In this document: positions 1 through 7,961 of the stretch, one piece after another | Layout: every line of letters begins with the position of its first letter | Numbering within the stretch: position 1 is the first letter of the stretch | Source of the DNA: Phycisphaerales bacterium | GTDB taxonomy: Bacteria; Planctomycetota; Phycisphaerae; Phycisphaerales; UBA1924 | Assembly: GCA_029260375.1 (NCBI GenBank) | Contig: JAJDDI010000022.1 | Location: 1 to 40,104, forward strand | Reading direction: 5' to 3' | Length of the DNA: 40,104 bases | Translations under genes and position numbers: made by a program | The notes under the pieces: model-generated | Told to the model about the DNA's origin: nothing | The model's database searches: none | The model's input: the letters and a program-made list of their open reading frames with translations, nothing else

Positions 1-783
1 GCGGGCGCCCGCGGCGCCCATCACCCCCGGGTACGTCAGCTTCCCGGCGCGGGAGTCCTTGCCCGTCCGCTTGCCCGTCTTGGTCTGGCACGCCTCAACA
101 TCCAGCAGGTCGTCCACGATCTGGAACATCAGCCCGATCGCCTCGCCGTACACCGTCAGCCGCTCGATCGCTCCGGCGTCGCCCCCGCCCAGCATGCCAC
201 CCATGCGGCACGCCGCCCGGATCAACGCCCCCGTCTTGTTGCAGTGGATCGCCCGGAGCTTCTCAGCGTCAGACAGCGCGTCATCGAGCCCGCCCAGCGT
301 GTCGAAGATCTGCCCGCTGATCATCGCGTTGGTCCCGCGCAGAAGCTCGTCGGTGAGCGCCCCAAGCCTCTCGCCCGGCGCCCCGCGGAGCGCGCCAAAC
401 GCCAGGGCGAGCATCGCGTCGCCCGCGAGGATCGCCATCGCCTCGCCGCTGCGTACATGCAGCGTGGGCTGCCCCCGGCGCAGGTCGTCGTCGTCCATCG
501 CCGGCAGGTCATCGTGCACGAGGCTGAACGCGTGAACCAGCTCGATCGCCGCCCCGGCGGGCAGCGTCGCCTCGCCCGAGCCGCCCGCCGCGACCCCGCT
601 CCACCACGCCAGCACCGGGCGCACCCGCTTGCCCCCGCCCAGCAGCGCGTAACGCACCGCGTCGTCCAGCGACGCCGTCAGCCCGAGCGAATCGACGTAG
701 CCGCTCAGATGCGCGTCGACCGCCCCCAGGGGCGATCGCAGGGCCTCGGGTACGGCGGGGGGGGTGTGGGTCTCCGGGTTCAC
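1..783 (-). CDS. Polyprenyl (farnesyl/geranylgeranyl) diphosphate synthase, 3' end cut by window edge
   Basis: Condenses isopentenyl diphosphate with an allylic diphosphate in isoprenoid synthesis in the cytoplasm. Translating the complement from a GTG at 783 gives about 261 residues. They contain GGGKRVRP (about 49-56, diphosphate binding), the first aspartate-rich motif HDDLPAMDDDD (about 90-100), and the second, FQIVDDLLD (about 220-228). The first motif has the DDxxxxD spacing of bacterial FPP and type II GGPP synthases. The family is about 300 residues, so roughly 40 C-terminal residues lie beyond base 1. The ATG ten bases upstream of the GTG is in another frame, which is why GTG was chosen. 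Product chain length cannot be told from the visible part. The next gene (836) is divergent, 52 bp away. Confidence 0.9.
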   Translation of the reverse strand, partial: MNPETHTPPAVPEALRSPLGAVDAHLSGYVDSLGLTASLDDAVRYALLGGGKRVRPVLAWWSGVAAGGSGEATLPAGAAIELVHAFSLVHDDLPAMDDDDLRRGQPTLHVRSGEAMAILAGDAMLALAFGALRGAPGERLGALTDELLRGTNAMISGQIFDTLGGLDDALSDAEKLRAIHCNKTGALIRAACRMGGMLGGGDAGAIERLTVYGEAIGLMFQIVDDLLDVEACQTKTGKRTGKDSRAGKLTYPGVMGAAGAR

Positions 784-835
784 GCCCCATGATAGGAGAG
801 CGGACCCAACGGACGACCGCTACCATCGCCCTGCG

Positions 836-1498
836 ATGCTTGATGACCTATTCTCATTCTTCAGAGCCGGCGGGTGGGTGATGTACCCGCTGCTGCTGCT
901 GAGCCTCGTCTCGATCACCCTCAGCGTCGAGCGGGCCGCGTTCTGGCTCCGCACCCACTCCCGCGCCTCGCGCCGTCGGCTCGCGCGACTGATGTCCAAG
1001 GTCCGCGGGGGCGACACGACCGCCGCGATCGCGATGGCCGAACGCTCGGGCTCGATCTACATGCGGTTCATCGCCGGCCTGCTGGACCACGCGACCAAGA
1101 CCAACGCCGACACCGCCGCCACCGAGAACGCCGCCCTCGAGCTCATCGAGGATGCCCGCCCGATCATCGAGCGCTTCAGCGTTGTGCTCTCGACGATCGT
1201 CACCGCGGCGCCCCTGCTGGGCATCCTGGGCACGGTCACGGGCATCATCCAGAGCTTTCGTCTCTTGGGCGGCGCCGAGACGGTCACCGACCCCGCCGCC
1301 GTCGCCGCGGGCATCGCCCAGGCGCTCTACACGACCGCCTTCGGGCTGATCGTCGCCCTGGTGACGCTGTTCCCGTACGTGATCTTCCGCTCACAGGCCG
1401 ACCGCTGTCTGGGGCGCCTCGAGAGCGTGGGCGCGACCATCGCCGAGCACACGCCTGGCAAGCGTCAGCCCACGCCCCGCGCGTCGAGCGCCGCCTAG
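836..1498 (+). CDS. MotA/TolQ/ExbB proton-channel family protein
   Basis: Inner-membrane proton-channel subunit of the MotA/TolQ/ExbB family. These proteins use the proton gradient to drive an outer-membrane or periplasmic machine together with an ExbD/TolR-type partner. The 220-residue product has an N-terminal membrane helix (about 13-30), a cytoplasmic segment, and two C-terminal helices: about 120-145, with APLLGILGTVTGII, and about 165-190, with ALYTTAFGLIVAL. The GxxGTVxGxI and TALxTTxxGL patterns are family signatures. ATG 836 was chosen because an in-frame start at 764 would overlap the divergent synthase gene and precede the first helix. No ExbD/TolR gene lies beside it: the next gene is convergent. 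The machine it powers is therefore unknown. A short Ala/Pro-rich tail ends the protein. Confidence 0.88.
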   Translation: MLDDLFSFFRAGGWVMYPLLLLSLVSITLSVERAAFWLRTHSRASRRRLARLMSKVRGGDTTAAIAMAERSGSIYMRFIAGLLDHATKTNADTAATENAALELIEDARPIIERFSVVLSTIVTAAPLLGILGTVTGIIQSFRLLGGAETVTDPAAVAAGIAQALYTTAFGLIVALVTLFPYVIFRSQADRCLGRLESVGATIAEHTPGKRQPTPRASSAA

Positions 1499-1523
1499 AT
1501 TTGAACTGATGTATCCAAAGCGC

Positions 1524-1601
1524 CGTGCCACTGACCCGTCTTCGGGTCAGCGGTCTTGCCCGTGCTATGTCGCACTGACCCCAAGACGGGTCAGTGGCAC
1601 G
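1524..1601. repeat. REPIN-like 27-bp inverted repeat, each arm itself a hairpin
   Basis: Arms 1524-1550 and 1575-1601 are reverse complements at 26 of 27 positions, around a 24-base centre. Each arm also folds alone: CTGACCCG-TCTT-CGGGTCAG at 1531-1550, and CTGACCC-CAAGAC-GGGTCAG at 1575-1594. It lies between the convergent ends of the channel gene and the EIIA gene. It could act as a bidirectional terminator, but there is no T-run. The nested two-palindrome layout matches REP doublets (REPINs). Confidence 0.75.
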
Positions 1602-1607
1602 AAAGAT

Positions 1608-2069
1608 CTAGGCGACGGCTTCCTGTTCCTTGAGCAGCTCGTAGATCTCTTCGGGGCTCTGGGCCTCGTACACGCGCTCGCGGAACGCCTCGAGCGAGAT
1701 CAGCCGGCTGATCCGCGCCAGCGCCTGGATGTGGTCGCTCGTGCGGTCGGGCGGGCTGGCCAGAAGCACGATCAGCCGCACCGGCTGCTGATCGATCGCC
1801 TCGAAGTCCATCGGCTCGGCCGGCTTGCCGATCGCCATCGCCAGACCCGTCAGGCCCGAGCACTTGCCGTGCGGGATCGCCAGCCCGTGCCCGATGCCCG
1901 TGGTGCGCGTCTGCTCGCGCGTCCACACGGCTTCCTTGAGCGCCTCGGGGTTCTTGGCCAAACCCTGCTCGCCGAGAAGATCGACCAGCTCACCGATCAC
2001 GCCCTGCTTGTCCATGGACTCGAGCGGGGCCTTGATGCACTCGGGGGTCATGATGTCCAGAAGGTTCAC
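1608..2069 (-). CDS. ptsN: PTS EIIA component, nitrogen-regulatory (PtsN-like)
   Basis: Type-2 (fructose/mannitol/Ntr) EIIA phosphocarrier of 153 residues. It accepts phosphate from HPr or NPr, and as a stand-alone protein usually regulates rather than transports. The phospho-acceptor is His67 in GLAIPHGK, preceded by the usual TTGIGHG. The domain fills the whole protein, from MNLLDIMTPE to the C-terminal helix about LLKEQE. There is no EIIB or EIIC nearby and no rpoN cluster, so a regulatory role is inferred only from the single-domain architecture. It is convergent with the channel gene, with the REPIN-like repeat between them. Length and motifs are normal for PtsN. FruA-type EIIA is the alternative. 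Confidence 0.88.
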   Translation of the reverse strand: MNLLDIMTPECIKAPLESMDKQGVIGELVDLLGEQGLAKNPEALKEAVWTREQTRTTGIGHGLAIPHGKCSGLTGLAMAIGKPAEPMDFEAIDQQPVRLIVLLASPPDRTSDHIQALARISRLISLEAFRERVYEAQSPEEIYELLKEQEAVA

Positions 2070-2183
2070 ACGTCGCCTCTCTGAATCGGATCTGCTCGGG
2101 GGAGTCCCTCGCGCTCGGGGATGGGGAGTCTAGCGAACCCACGGGGCCAGTTGTACCCCGGAGGCGTTCACCCCAGGCCAGGC

Positions 2184-3500
2184 TTAGCGTCCTCGGTTCA
2201 TCAGCACCGCGAACCCGCCGTCCCGATAACGCGTCCCGGCCTCGCCTGGCAGACCCTTGGGGTCCGTCCGCAGCTCGGTTTCAACCTTGAGACCGCAGTT
2301 CTGACCCAGCCAGAGGGCCATCGCCTCGTTCTCCTCGGGTTCCAGGCTGCACGTCGAGTACAGCACCCGCCCCTCAGCGCTGAGCATCGGGAGCGAGTCC
2401 TCGACGATCTGACGCTGGATCGCCATCAGGCGGTGCTGCTGCACCGGGCTCACCCGGTACTTCGCCTCGCCCCGCCGGGGCAGCACGCCCGTGTTCGAGC
2501 ACGGCACGTCCAGCACCACCAGATCCGCCCGCTCGAACGCCTCACGCCGCAGCGTGTCGATGTCCACGATGCGCACCCGCTCGCTGCCGGCGAATGTCCG
2601 CGACAGCGCCGCGTGCCGGTTCGAGTCAACATCGGTCGCCAGGATCCGGGCCCGGGGGAACATCGCCGCGAGCTGGCGCGTCTTCGTGCCCTTGCCGGCG
2701 CACAGATCCACAATCAACTCGGGCGTGAGGTCACGCGCGATGCCCATCGCCTGCCCCGAGCCCGCGTCCTGGATCCAAAGGTCCGAGCGCGACGAGAGCA
2801 GCGCGCCCAGCGCGCTGCGTTGCCCCGTGTACACGCGGTAGCCGTCAAGCTCGTGCGGTTCCAGGTCTGCGATCTCTTCGGGCGCCGACGCGAAGCCCGT
2901 GTTGAACACGATGGGGGGGTCGCACAGCGTGTGCAGCGCCAGCGCGTGGGCGTCCTCCACGCTCACCCGCTCACCCCAACGCTTGAGCAGCGACGCGGGC
3001 ACGCCCGTCGCCACCGCGACGCGCTCCAGAGGCGCCTCGGGCAGGATCGCTTCCTTGAGCTCCCGCGCCGACCCGTCGCTCAGCGGGATCGCGTCACGCC
3101 GGTCGTCCCACGCGTCGATCCGCTCGCCGGTCATGCGCGAGATCCCGCGTAGCACCGCGTTGACCAGCGCCGCGGTCTTCGGGTTGTGCCCCTTGACCCA
3201 CTCGACGCTCGTATCGATCGCCGCGTGCGCCGGGATCCGGTCCAGCAGCAGCAGCTGCGCCGCCCCGCCCAGGATCGCCGCCCGCACCGGCGCGTCGAGC
3301 TTGTTGAACGGGCGAGTCAGGTGATGCTCGCAGACGTACCGCAGCGTCACCCAGCGCCGACCCACCTCGTGGTGGATCGCCCCGGCCAGACCCGCGTCGC
3401 GCGAGCTCAGCCCGGCGCTGTCGATAGGCGTCAGCGAGATCTCCGGGAATGTCCCGGCGTCCTCGCTCAGACGCGTGAAGACCCGCCCGCGGGCGTCCAT
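2184..3500 (-). CDS. rsmB: 16S rRNA m5C967 methyltransferase RsmB (NusB domain + SAM methyltransferase)
   Basis: Methylates C5 of a cytosine in 16S rRNA using S-adenosylmethionine. Starting at ATG 3500 it has about 438 residues. The N-terminal NusB-like helical domain (about 1-130) contains AIHHEVGRRW and ALVNAVLRGI. The Rossmann methyltransferase domain has the SAM motif DLCAGKGTKT, motif IV DVPCSNTGVLPRR with the release cysteine, and motif VI YSTCSLEPEENE with the catalytic cysteine. The frame stays open to a TTG at 3599, which would add 33 Gly/Pro/Lys-rich residues. I prefer ATG 3500, which has a purine-rich stretch just upstream and begins directly at the NusB domain. fmt and def, often next to rsmB in other bacteria, are not here. 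Confidence 0.92.
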   Translation of the reverse strand: MDARGRVFTRLSEDAGTFPEISLTPIDSAGLSSRDAGLAGAIHHEVGRRWVTLRYVCEHHLTRPFNKLDAPVRAAILGGAAQLLLLDRIPAHAAIDTSVEWVKGHNPKTAALVNAVLRGISRMTGERIDAWDDRRDAIPLSDGSARELKEAILPEAPLERVAVATGVPASLLKRWGERVSVEDAHALALHTLCDPPIVFNTGFASAPEEIADLEPHELDGYRVYTGQRSALGALLSSRSDLWIQDAGSGQAMGIARDLTPELIVDLCAGKGTKTRQLAAMFPRARILATDVDSNRHAALSRTFAGSERVRIVDIDTLRREAFERADLVVLDVPCSNTGVLPRRGEAKYRVSPVQQHRLMAIQRQIVEDSLPMLSAEGRVLYSTCSLEPEENEAMALWLGQNCGLKVETELRTDPKGLPGEAGTRYRDGGFAVLMNRGR

Positions 3501-3625
3501 CTCGCCGCCCCCGCTCCCGCCCGGCTTCTCGCCCTGTTTGGCCGGGCCCCTTGCCGGACGCCCATGCCCGTCGAACGATTTGGTGTGTGCAGATTTCAAG
3601 GGCGAGTCTACGCCCTTGCCCGACC

Positions 3626-5227
3626 ATGACCGAACGACCCAACGAGCAATCTTCGCCCGCGACTCCCCCGCCCCACGCCGGGGCGCGCCCGCCCACGCCC
3701 CAGCGTCAGCGGGGCCTGCTCGCGGGCCTGCGGATCCGCAAGAAGCTCATGCTCCTGCACACCCTCTTCTCGCTGACGCTGGCGGGTGTCCTGCTCATCC
3801 CCCTCCGCCCCGCGCTCCGCGGCATCGTCCACAAGGGCGAGCAGCGCCAGGCCCAGGACCTGCTGGCGATCATCCTCGAGGACCCCGCCCGGGTGCACGC
3901 GCTCAGCAACCCCGAGGCCGGGATCACCCTGAGCCTGACCGATGCTGACGCCCCCGGCGCCGAGACCGCCCTGGCCAGCCCCGGGCTCCCCGTCCCCATC
4001 GGCAGCCCCAACCAGCCCGGCGCCGCCATGCTCGCCCTGCCCACAGGCGAGCTGATCCGCGCCTCGGTCACCCATGACCGGGCCCGGCGCGAGGTGCTCA
4101 AGGTCTACCTCCTGATGACCGCGGCGCTCTTCGGCGTCTACGCCCTCGTCGCCCTCGCGCTGGAGATCTTCATCCTCCCCCAGCACGTCTACGGACCCAT
4201 CCGGCGCATGCTCCGCGCCGACCGCGCCGTGCAGGAGGGCGACAAGGACGCCGAGCTCATCAGCGAGAAGCACATCCCCGCCGACGAGCTCGGCGAGATC
4301 ATGCGATCGCGCAACGCCTCGATCCGCTCGCTGCGCACGCACGAGTCGGACCTGGCCGACACGCTCGACCGTTTCGAGACCGTCGCCAGCGACCTGCGCC
4401 GCAAGAACCACATGCTCGAGACGGCCCGCCGGAACCTGGAGGGCGCCGACCGCCTCGCGAGCCTGGGCATGATGTCCGCGGGCATCGCCCACGAGCTCAA
4501 CACCCCTCTGGCCGTCGCCAAGGGCCTGGTGGAGAAGCTCGAGCGCGACCCTCGCCACACGCTCAGCGCCTCCGAGTCGGCGCTGCTGACGCGCGTGATG
4601 GGGCGCCTCGAACACCTCAGCGAGAGCCTGCTGGACTTCGCCCGCGCCCGCCCGCCCGAGTCACGCCCCGCCCGCCCGCGCGCGATCGTCGAGGAGGCGT
4701 TCACCCTCGTCCGCCTGGACCGCGAGGCGGGCGCGTTTGATCTGGTCAATGACCTGAGCCCCGACCTGGTCGTCGCCTGCGACGAGGACCGCATGGTGCA
4801 GGTCTTCGTGAACCTGATCCGCAACGCTGTGGACGCGATCCGCAGCCGGGGGCTCGGGTCCGGGCAGAACACCCCGCGCATCGAGGTCGCCTCGGTCCGC
4901 TCGCGCCGTGACGAGACCGACTGGCTGAGCATCACCATCACCGACAACGGACCCGGCATCGACCCCGAGCTGCTCCCGAGCCTCTTCGAGCCATTCGTCT
5001 CCTCCGAGCTCGACGCCCGCGGCACGGGCCTGGGCCTGGCCGTCGCCGAGGGAATTGTCCGCGAGCACGCGGGGGTCATCCTGGCCCGCAACCGCGCGGG
5101 CGGGGGCGGGGCGGTCTTCGAAGTTATGCTCCCGCTGGGGCGCCACCCCGAGACCGAGCCGCCCGAGGACCCGATCGACCCGGCCCAGCGAGGCTCGACC
5201 CCAGGACGAGAGGACCGTGACGCGTGA
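3626..5227 (+). CDS. Membrane sensor histidine kinase
   Basis: Class I sensor kinase of 533 residues. It has a Pro-rich N-terminus, TM1 at about 41-60, a roughly 95-residue extracytoplasmic region without a recognisable sensor fold, TM2 at about 158-184, a HAMP-like linker, and a coiled coil at about 235-275. The HisKA domain carries the H-box AGIAHELNTPLA (phosphorylated His289). The HATPase domain carries the N-box NLIRNAVDAI, the G1 box DNGPGIDPELL, the F-box LFEPFVSS, and GTGLGLAVAEG. The ATG at 3626 precedes the first helix and lies 126 bp from the divergent rsmB start. Its TGA overlaps the GTG of the response regulator by 4 bases, so the two are translationally coupled and almost certainly partners. 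The signal sensed is unknown. Confidence 0.93.
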   Translation: MTERPNEQSSPATPPPHAGARPPTPQRQRGLLAGLRIRKKLMLLHTLFSLTLAGVLLIPLRPALRGIVHKGEQRQAQDLLAIILEDPARVHALSNPEAGITLSLTDADAPGAETALASPGLPVPIGSPNQPGAAMLALPTGELIRASVTHDRARREVLKVYLLMTAALFGVYALVALALEIFILPQHVYGPIRRMLRADRAVQEGDKDAELISEKHIPADELGEIMRSRNASIRSLRTHESDLADTLDRFETVASDLRRKNHMLETARRNLEGADRLASLGMMSAGIAHELNTPLAVAKGLVEKLERDPRHTLSASESALLTRVMGRLEHLSESLLDFARARPPESRPARPRAIVEEAFTLVRLDREAGAFDLVNDLSPDLVVACDEDRMVQVFVNLIRNAVDAIRSRGLGSGQNTPRIEVASVRSRRDETDWLSITITDNGPGIDPELLPSLFEPFVSSELDARGTGLGLAVAEGIVREHAGVILARNRAGGGGAVFEVMLPLGRHPETEPPEDPIDPAQRGSTPGREDRDA

Positions 5228-5865
5228 GCCAAGCACCGACCCCAGACCAGGTCCCCCCGCCCCCGACCCCGCTCTCGATCGTCGCGCTCGACGACGACGC
5301 GGACTTCCGCGAGTTCATCCGCTCGGCCCTCGAGGGCGACGGGCACGAGGTCCGCGTCGTGGGCGCCCCCGAGGCGTTCTTCGCCGCCTGCGACGCCTCC
5401 CTCCCGGATCTGGTCCTGCTCGACATCAAAATGGGCAAGACCAGCGGCGAGCTGGTCCTGGGCGACCTCCGCAAGCGCTGGCCCACGCTCTGCGTCATCG
5501 TCGTCACGGGCTACCCCAGCCTCGACTCGATGCGCCAGACCTTCAAGCAGGACGTTTTCGACTACCTCGCCAAGCCCTTCTCCCTCGACGAGCTGCGCCG
5601 CATCCTCAACCAGGCGTCCGAGGCGTTCGATCTGGGCAAACGCCCGCAGGACCGCCTCCGCCAGGAACTCGGGCGCCAGATCCGCCTCGCCCGCACCGAG
5701 CGCGGCTGGACCCTCAAGGAGCTCAGCGAGTCCTCGAATATCTCCGTGAGCCAGCTCAGCTCCATCGAACGCGGCGCCCACCTGCCCAGCCTCGAATCAC
5801 TCCTCTCGATCGCCAGCGCGCTCCATAAGACCCCGTCCGCGTGGCTCCAGGGCGCGGGTTTCTAA
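5224..5865 (+). CDS. Response regulator with C-terminal XRE/Cro-type HTH (REC-HTH_3)
   Basis: 213 residues, beginning with GTG inside the kinase stop codon (GTGA, 4-base overlap). The receiver domain (about 17-135) has the acidic cluster DDD (23-25), phospho-acceptor Asp67 in LLDIKMGKTSG, Thr95 in VVTGYPS and Lys117 in YLAKPF. A short linker leads to a helix-turn-helix of the XRE/Cro family (about 145-205: LGRQIRLARTERGWTLKELS then ISVSQLSSIERG). Usual response-regulator outputs are OmpR, NarL or Fis/NtrC types, so a Cro-type output is uncommon. Phosphorylation by the upstream kinase presumably controls DNA binding. No target operator could be identified. Confidence 0.92.
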   Translation: MSQAPTPDQVPPPPTPLSIVALDDDADFREFIRSALEGDGHEVRVVGAPEAFFAACDASLPDLVLLDIKMGKTSGELVLGDLRKRWPTLCVIVVTGYPSLDSMRQTFKQDVFDYLAKPFSLDELRRILNQASEAFDLGKRPQDRLRQELGRQIRLARTERGWTLKELSESSNISVSQLSSIERGAHLPSLESLLSIASALHKTPSAWLQGAGF

Positions 5866-5940
5866 CGGCCGGGCCGGTTTCCAAGCCGCGAGCGACGCTT
5901 TCACGTTGACAACCCGACCTCGCCGACCTTGACTGCGCCG

Positions 5941-7140
5941 ATGACCGAGACCGACGCCCCAAACCCGCCTGGCTCGCCGGTGCTCTTCACCGCGTTTGAG
6001 CCCTCGGGCGACGATCACGCGGCGCCCGTCATCGCCGAACTCAAACGCCGCCGACCCGATCTCCAGATCTTCGCCTGGGGCGGACCCAAGATGGAGCGCG
6101 CCGGCGCCACGATCGTCGAGCGCACCGGCAACGACGCTGTCATGGGCATGCCGGGCCTGGCCAAGATCCGCGAGCACAAGCTCATCAATGAGCGCATCGC
6201 GCTGTGGATGGACGAGCACAAGCCGGTCCTGCACGTGCCCGTGGACTCGCCCGGCGCCAACTTCCCGATCTGCGCCCTGGCCAAGGCCCGCGGCTGCCGC
6301 GTTGTGCACTTGGTCGCCCCCCAGGTCTGGGCCTGGGCGACCTGGCGCATCAAGAAGCTCCGCAAACGCACCGACCACGTCCTGTGCCTGCTCCCGTTCG
6401 AGGAAGAATGGTTCCGCGCCCGGGGCGTGGACGCGACCTTCATCGGGCACCCGCTGTTCGAGGAGCCCGTGGACGAGGGCGCCCTCGACCGAGCCATCGC
6501 CGACTGGCCCGGGGGCTCGCCCCGCATCGCCCTGATGCCCGGCTCCCGCCCCGCGGAGATGCGGAAGAACTTCCCGCTGCTCATCGGCGCCTACCGCCGC
6601 CTGGAGCGCGAGCACGAGGGCATCGCGGGCGTCGTCGCCGCGACCCGCCCGGAGGTCGAGGCCGATCTCCGGCGCATGGGCGCCCCCTGGCCCGAGACCC
6701 TCCGCATCGAGACGGGCAGGACCGACCAGGTGATCCGCTGGTGCGAGCTGGCGCTGGTCGTCTCGGGCACGGTCACGCTGCAGATCGCCAAGCAGCGCCG
6801 CCCGATGGTCATCGTCTACAAGTTCAACCGCCTGATCTCGCTGCCGCTGCGCTTCGTCGTCAAGACGAGGCTTTTCAGCCTGCCCAACCTGATCGCGGGG
6901 CGCAAGATCGTCCCCGAGCTGATCCCGCACTTCGGGACCGCCGAGCCGATTGCCGACGAGGCGATCACCCTGCTCGAGGACGCCGCCGCCGCCGACGAGC
7001 AGCGCACGGACCTGGCGCGCGTCACCGACCGCTTCGCGGGACGGCGCGCCTCGGAGATCGCCGCCGACCGCATCGAGACGTTCCTCCCCGAGCGTGCCCC
7101 CGAGCCGGTCGAAACGCCCAGCGAACGCATCGCCAGCTAG
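5941..7140 (+). CDS. lpxB: Lipid-A-disaccharide synthase
   Basis: Glycosyltransferase (GT19) that joins UDP-2,3-diacylglucosamine to lipid X to make the lipid A disaccharide, peripheral to the inner membrane. 399 residues, near the usual 380. Family motifs in order: EPSGDDHAA (normally EPSGDxLGA), GNDAVMGMPGL, DSPGANF, VAPQVWAW, CLLPFEEEWF, FIGHPLFE, LMPGSRPAEM, and the nucleotide-binding VSGTVTLQIAKQRRPMVIVYK region. ATG 5941 was chosen over an in-frame TTG at 5929 because it sits closer to the conserved strand VLFTAFEPSGD. It shows that the organism makes lipid A, but no other lpx gene is in this window. Its TAG shares the palindrome CTAG with the stop of the convergent gene. Confidence 0.93.
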   Translation: MTETDAPNPPGSPVLFTAFEPSGDDHAAPVIAELKRRRPDLQIFAWGGPKMERAGATIVERTGNDAVMGMPGLAKIREHKLINERIALWMDEHKPVLHVPVDSPGANFPICALAKARGCRVVHLVAPQVWAWATWRIKKLRKRTDHVLCLLPFEEEWFRARGVDATFIGHPLFEEPVDEGALDRAIADWPGGSPRIALMPGSRPAEMRKNFPLLIGAYRRLEREHEGIAGVVAATRPEVEADLRRMGAPWPETLRIETGRTDQVIRWCELALVVSGTVTLQIAKQRRPMVIVYKFNRLISLPLRFVVKTRLFSLPNLIAGRKIVPELIPHFGTAEPIADEAITLLEDAAAADEQRTDLARVTDRFAGRRASEIAADRIETFLPERAPEPVETPSERIAS

Positions 7141-7865
7141 AGCCGGACACCGGCGAGCGCGACCACGCACGCGCCGTTGCCCGCGCGGTCCTCGATCTCG
7201 AACGTCTCCCACACCGACTCGCTCACGGGCAGGTCCTGGTCGAGCAGGCGGTGGAACATCACCCCGATGTCGTGCTCGCCCGTCTCGATGTCCTGGGCAA
7301 AGAGGATCATCATCGCCCCGCCGTGCTCGATGGTCGGCTCGCGAGCCAGCTTCACGATGTCCGCCGCCGGCCCGCCGACGAGCTGCGACGCGTACGCGCT
7401 GTTGGGTCGCGGCGTCCCGCTCACGTACGACACCTGCGACACCGCCTTGACCTCCAGCCAGTACGCCTCGCCCGCCTCCACGACCGCCCCCTCGGGCGCC
7501 ATCGACTCGGCCACCGGCTCGAACAGCGTCCCGCTCGCCCGGTCGATCTCGACCAGCTCGGCCACCGGGTCGATCAGCCGCGCGTCGGGATCGCGGGCCA
7601 GCACCAGGTCGCAGCGCTCGCGGTCCCGCCGGATCAATCGGTCCTCAATCACGCCCGCGTACACCCGCTCGCTGTAAACGCCCAGCCCCGCGAGTCGAAA
7701 GCCCTCGCCCAGCACCGGGTGCAGGCCCACCTCGTCGAGCGAATCGAGCCCGAAGACGCCCTGTTCCTCCCGCAGCGCCCGGTCACGATCGCGCAGGGTC
7801 TGCGCCGCGATCTCCACCAGCTCACGCCCTGACCAGGCCCCGTGCATGCCCAAGACTACCGCCAT
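7137..7865 (-). CDS. Uncharacterised protein, possible PD-(D/E)XK nuclease-like fold
   Basis: 242 residues with no signal peptide or membrane helix. I do not recognise a named family. The pattern ERCDLVLARDPD, followed about 50 residues later by YWLEVKAVSQ, has the spacing and character of the D...ExK core of restriction-endonuclease-like folds. A C-terminal part GGAMMILFAQD resembles a later core strand. This is suggestive only. The stop overlaps the lpxB stop tail to tail (CTAG, 7137-7140). The start could also be the ATG at 7847, since MHGAWSGRELVEIAAQ looks like a natural N-terminus; neither has a clear ribosome binding site. The upstream neighbour (symporter) is divergent. Codon use matches the host, so it is a resident gene. 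Confidence 0.7.
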   Translation of the reverse strand: MAVVLGMHGAWSGRELVEIAAQTLRDRDRALREEQGVFGLDSLDEVGLHPVLGEGFRLAGLGVYSERVYAGVIEDRLIRRDRERCDLVLARDPDARLIDPVAELVEIDRASGTLFEPVAESMAPEGAVVEAGEAYWLEVKAVSQVSYVSGTPRPNSAYASQLVGGPAADIVKLAREPTIEHGGAMMILFAQDIETGEHDIGVMFHRLLDQDLPVSESVWETFEIEDRAGNGACVVALAGVRL

Positions 7866-7961
7866 GACCCAGCCGCGGCCCCCGCGCGTTGCATTCCCGC
7901 CCCGTTTCGGCGATCATCCCCCCTCACCATTCGCACTCAGCCACCGCACGATCGGATCCTC

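Noticed and set aside
1524..1601. Plain rho-independent terminator
   Set aside because: No T-run on either strand next to the stem, and the nested hairpins are more elaborate than a terminator needs.
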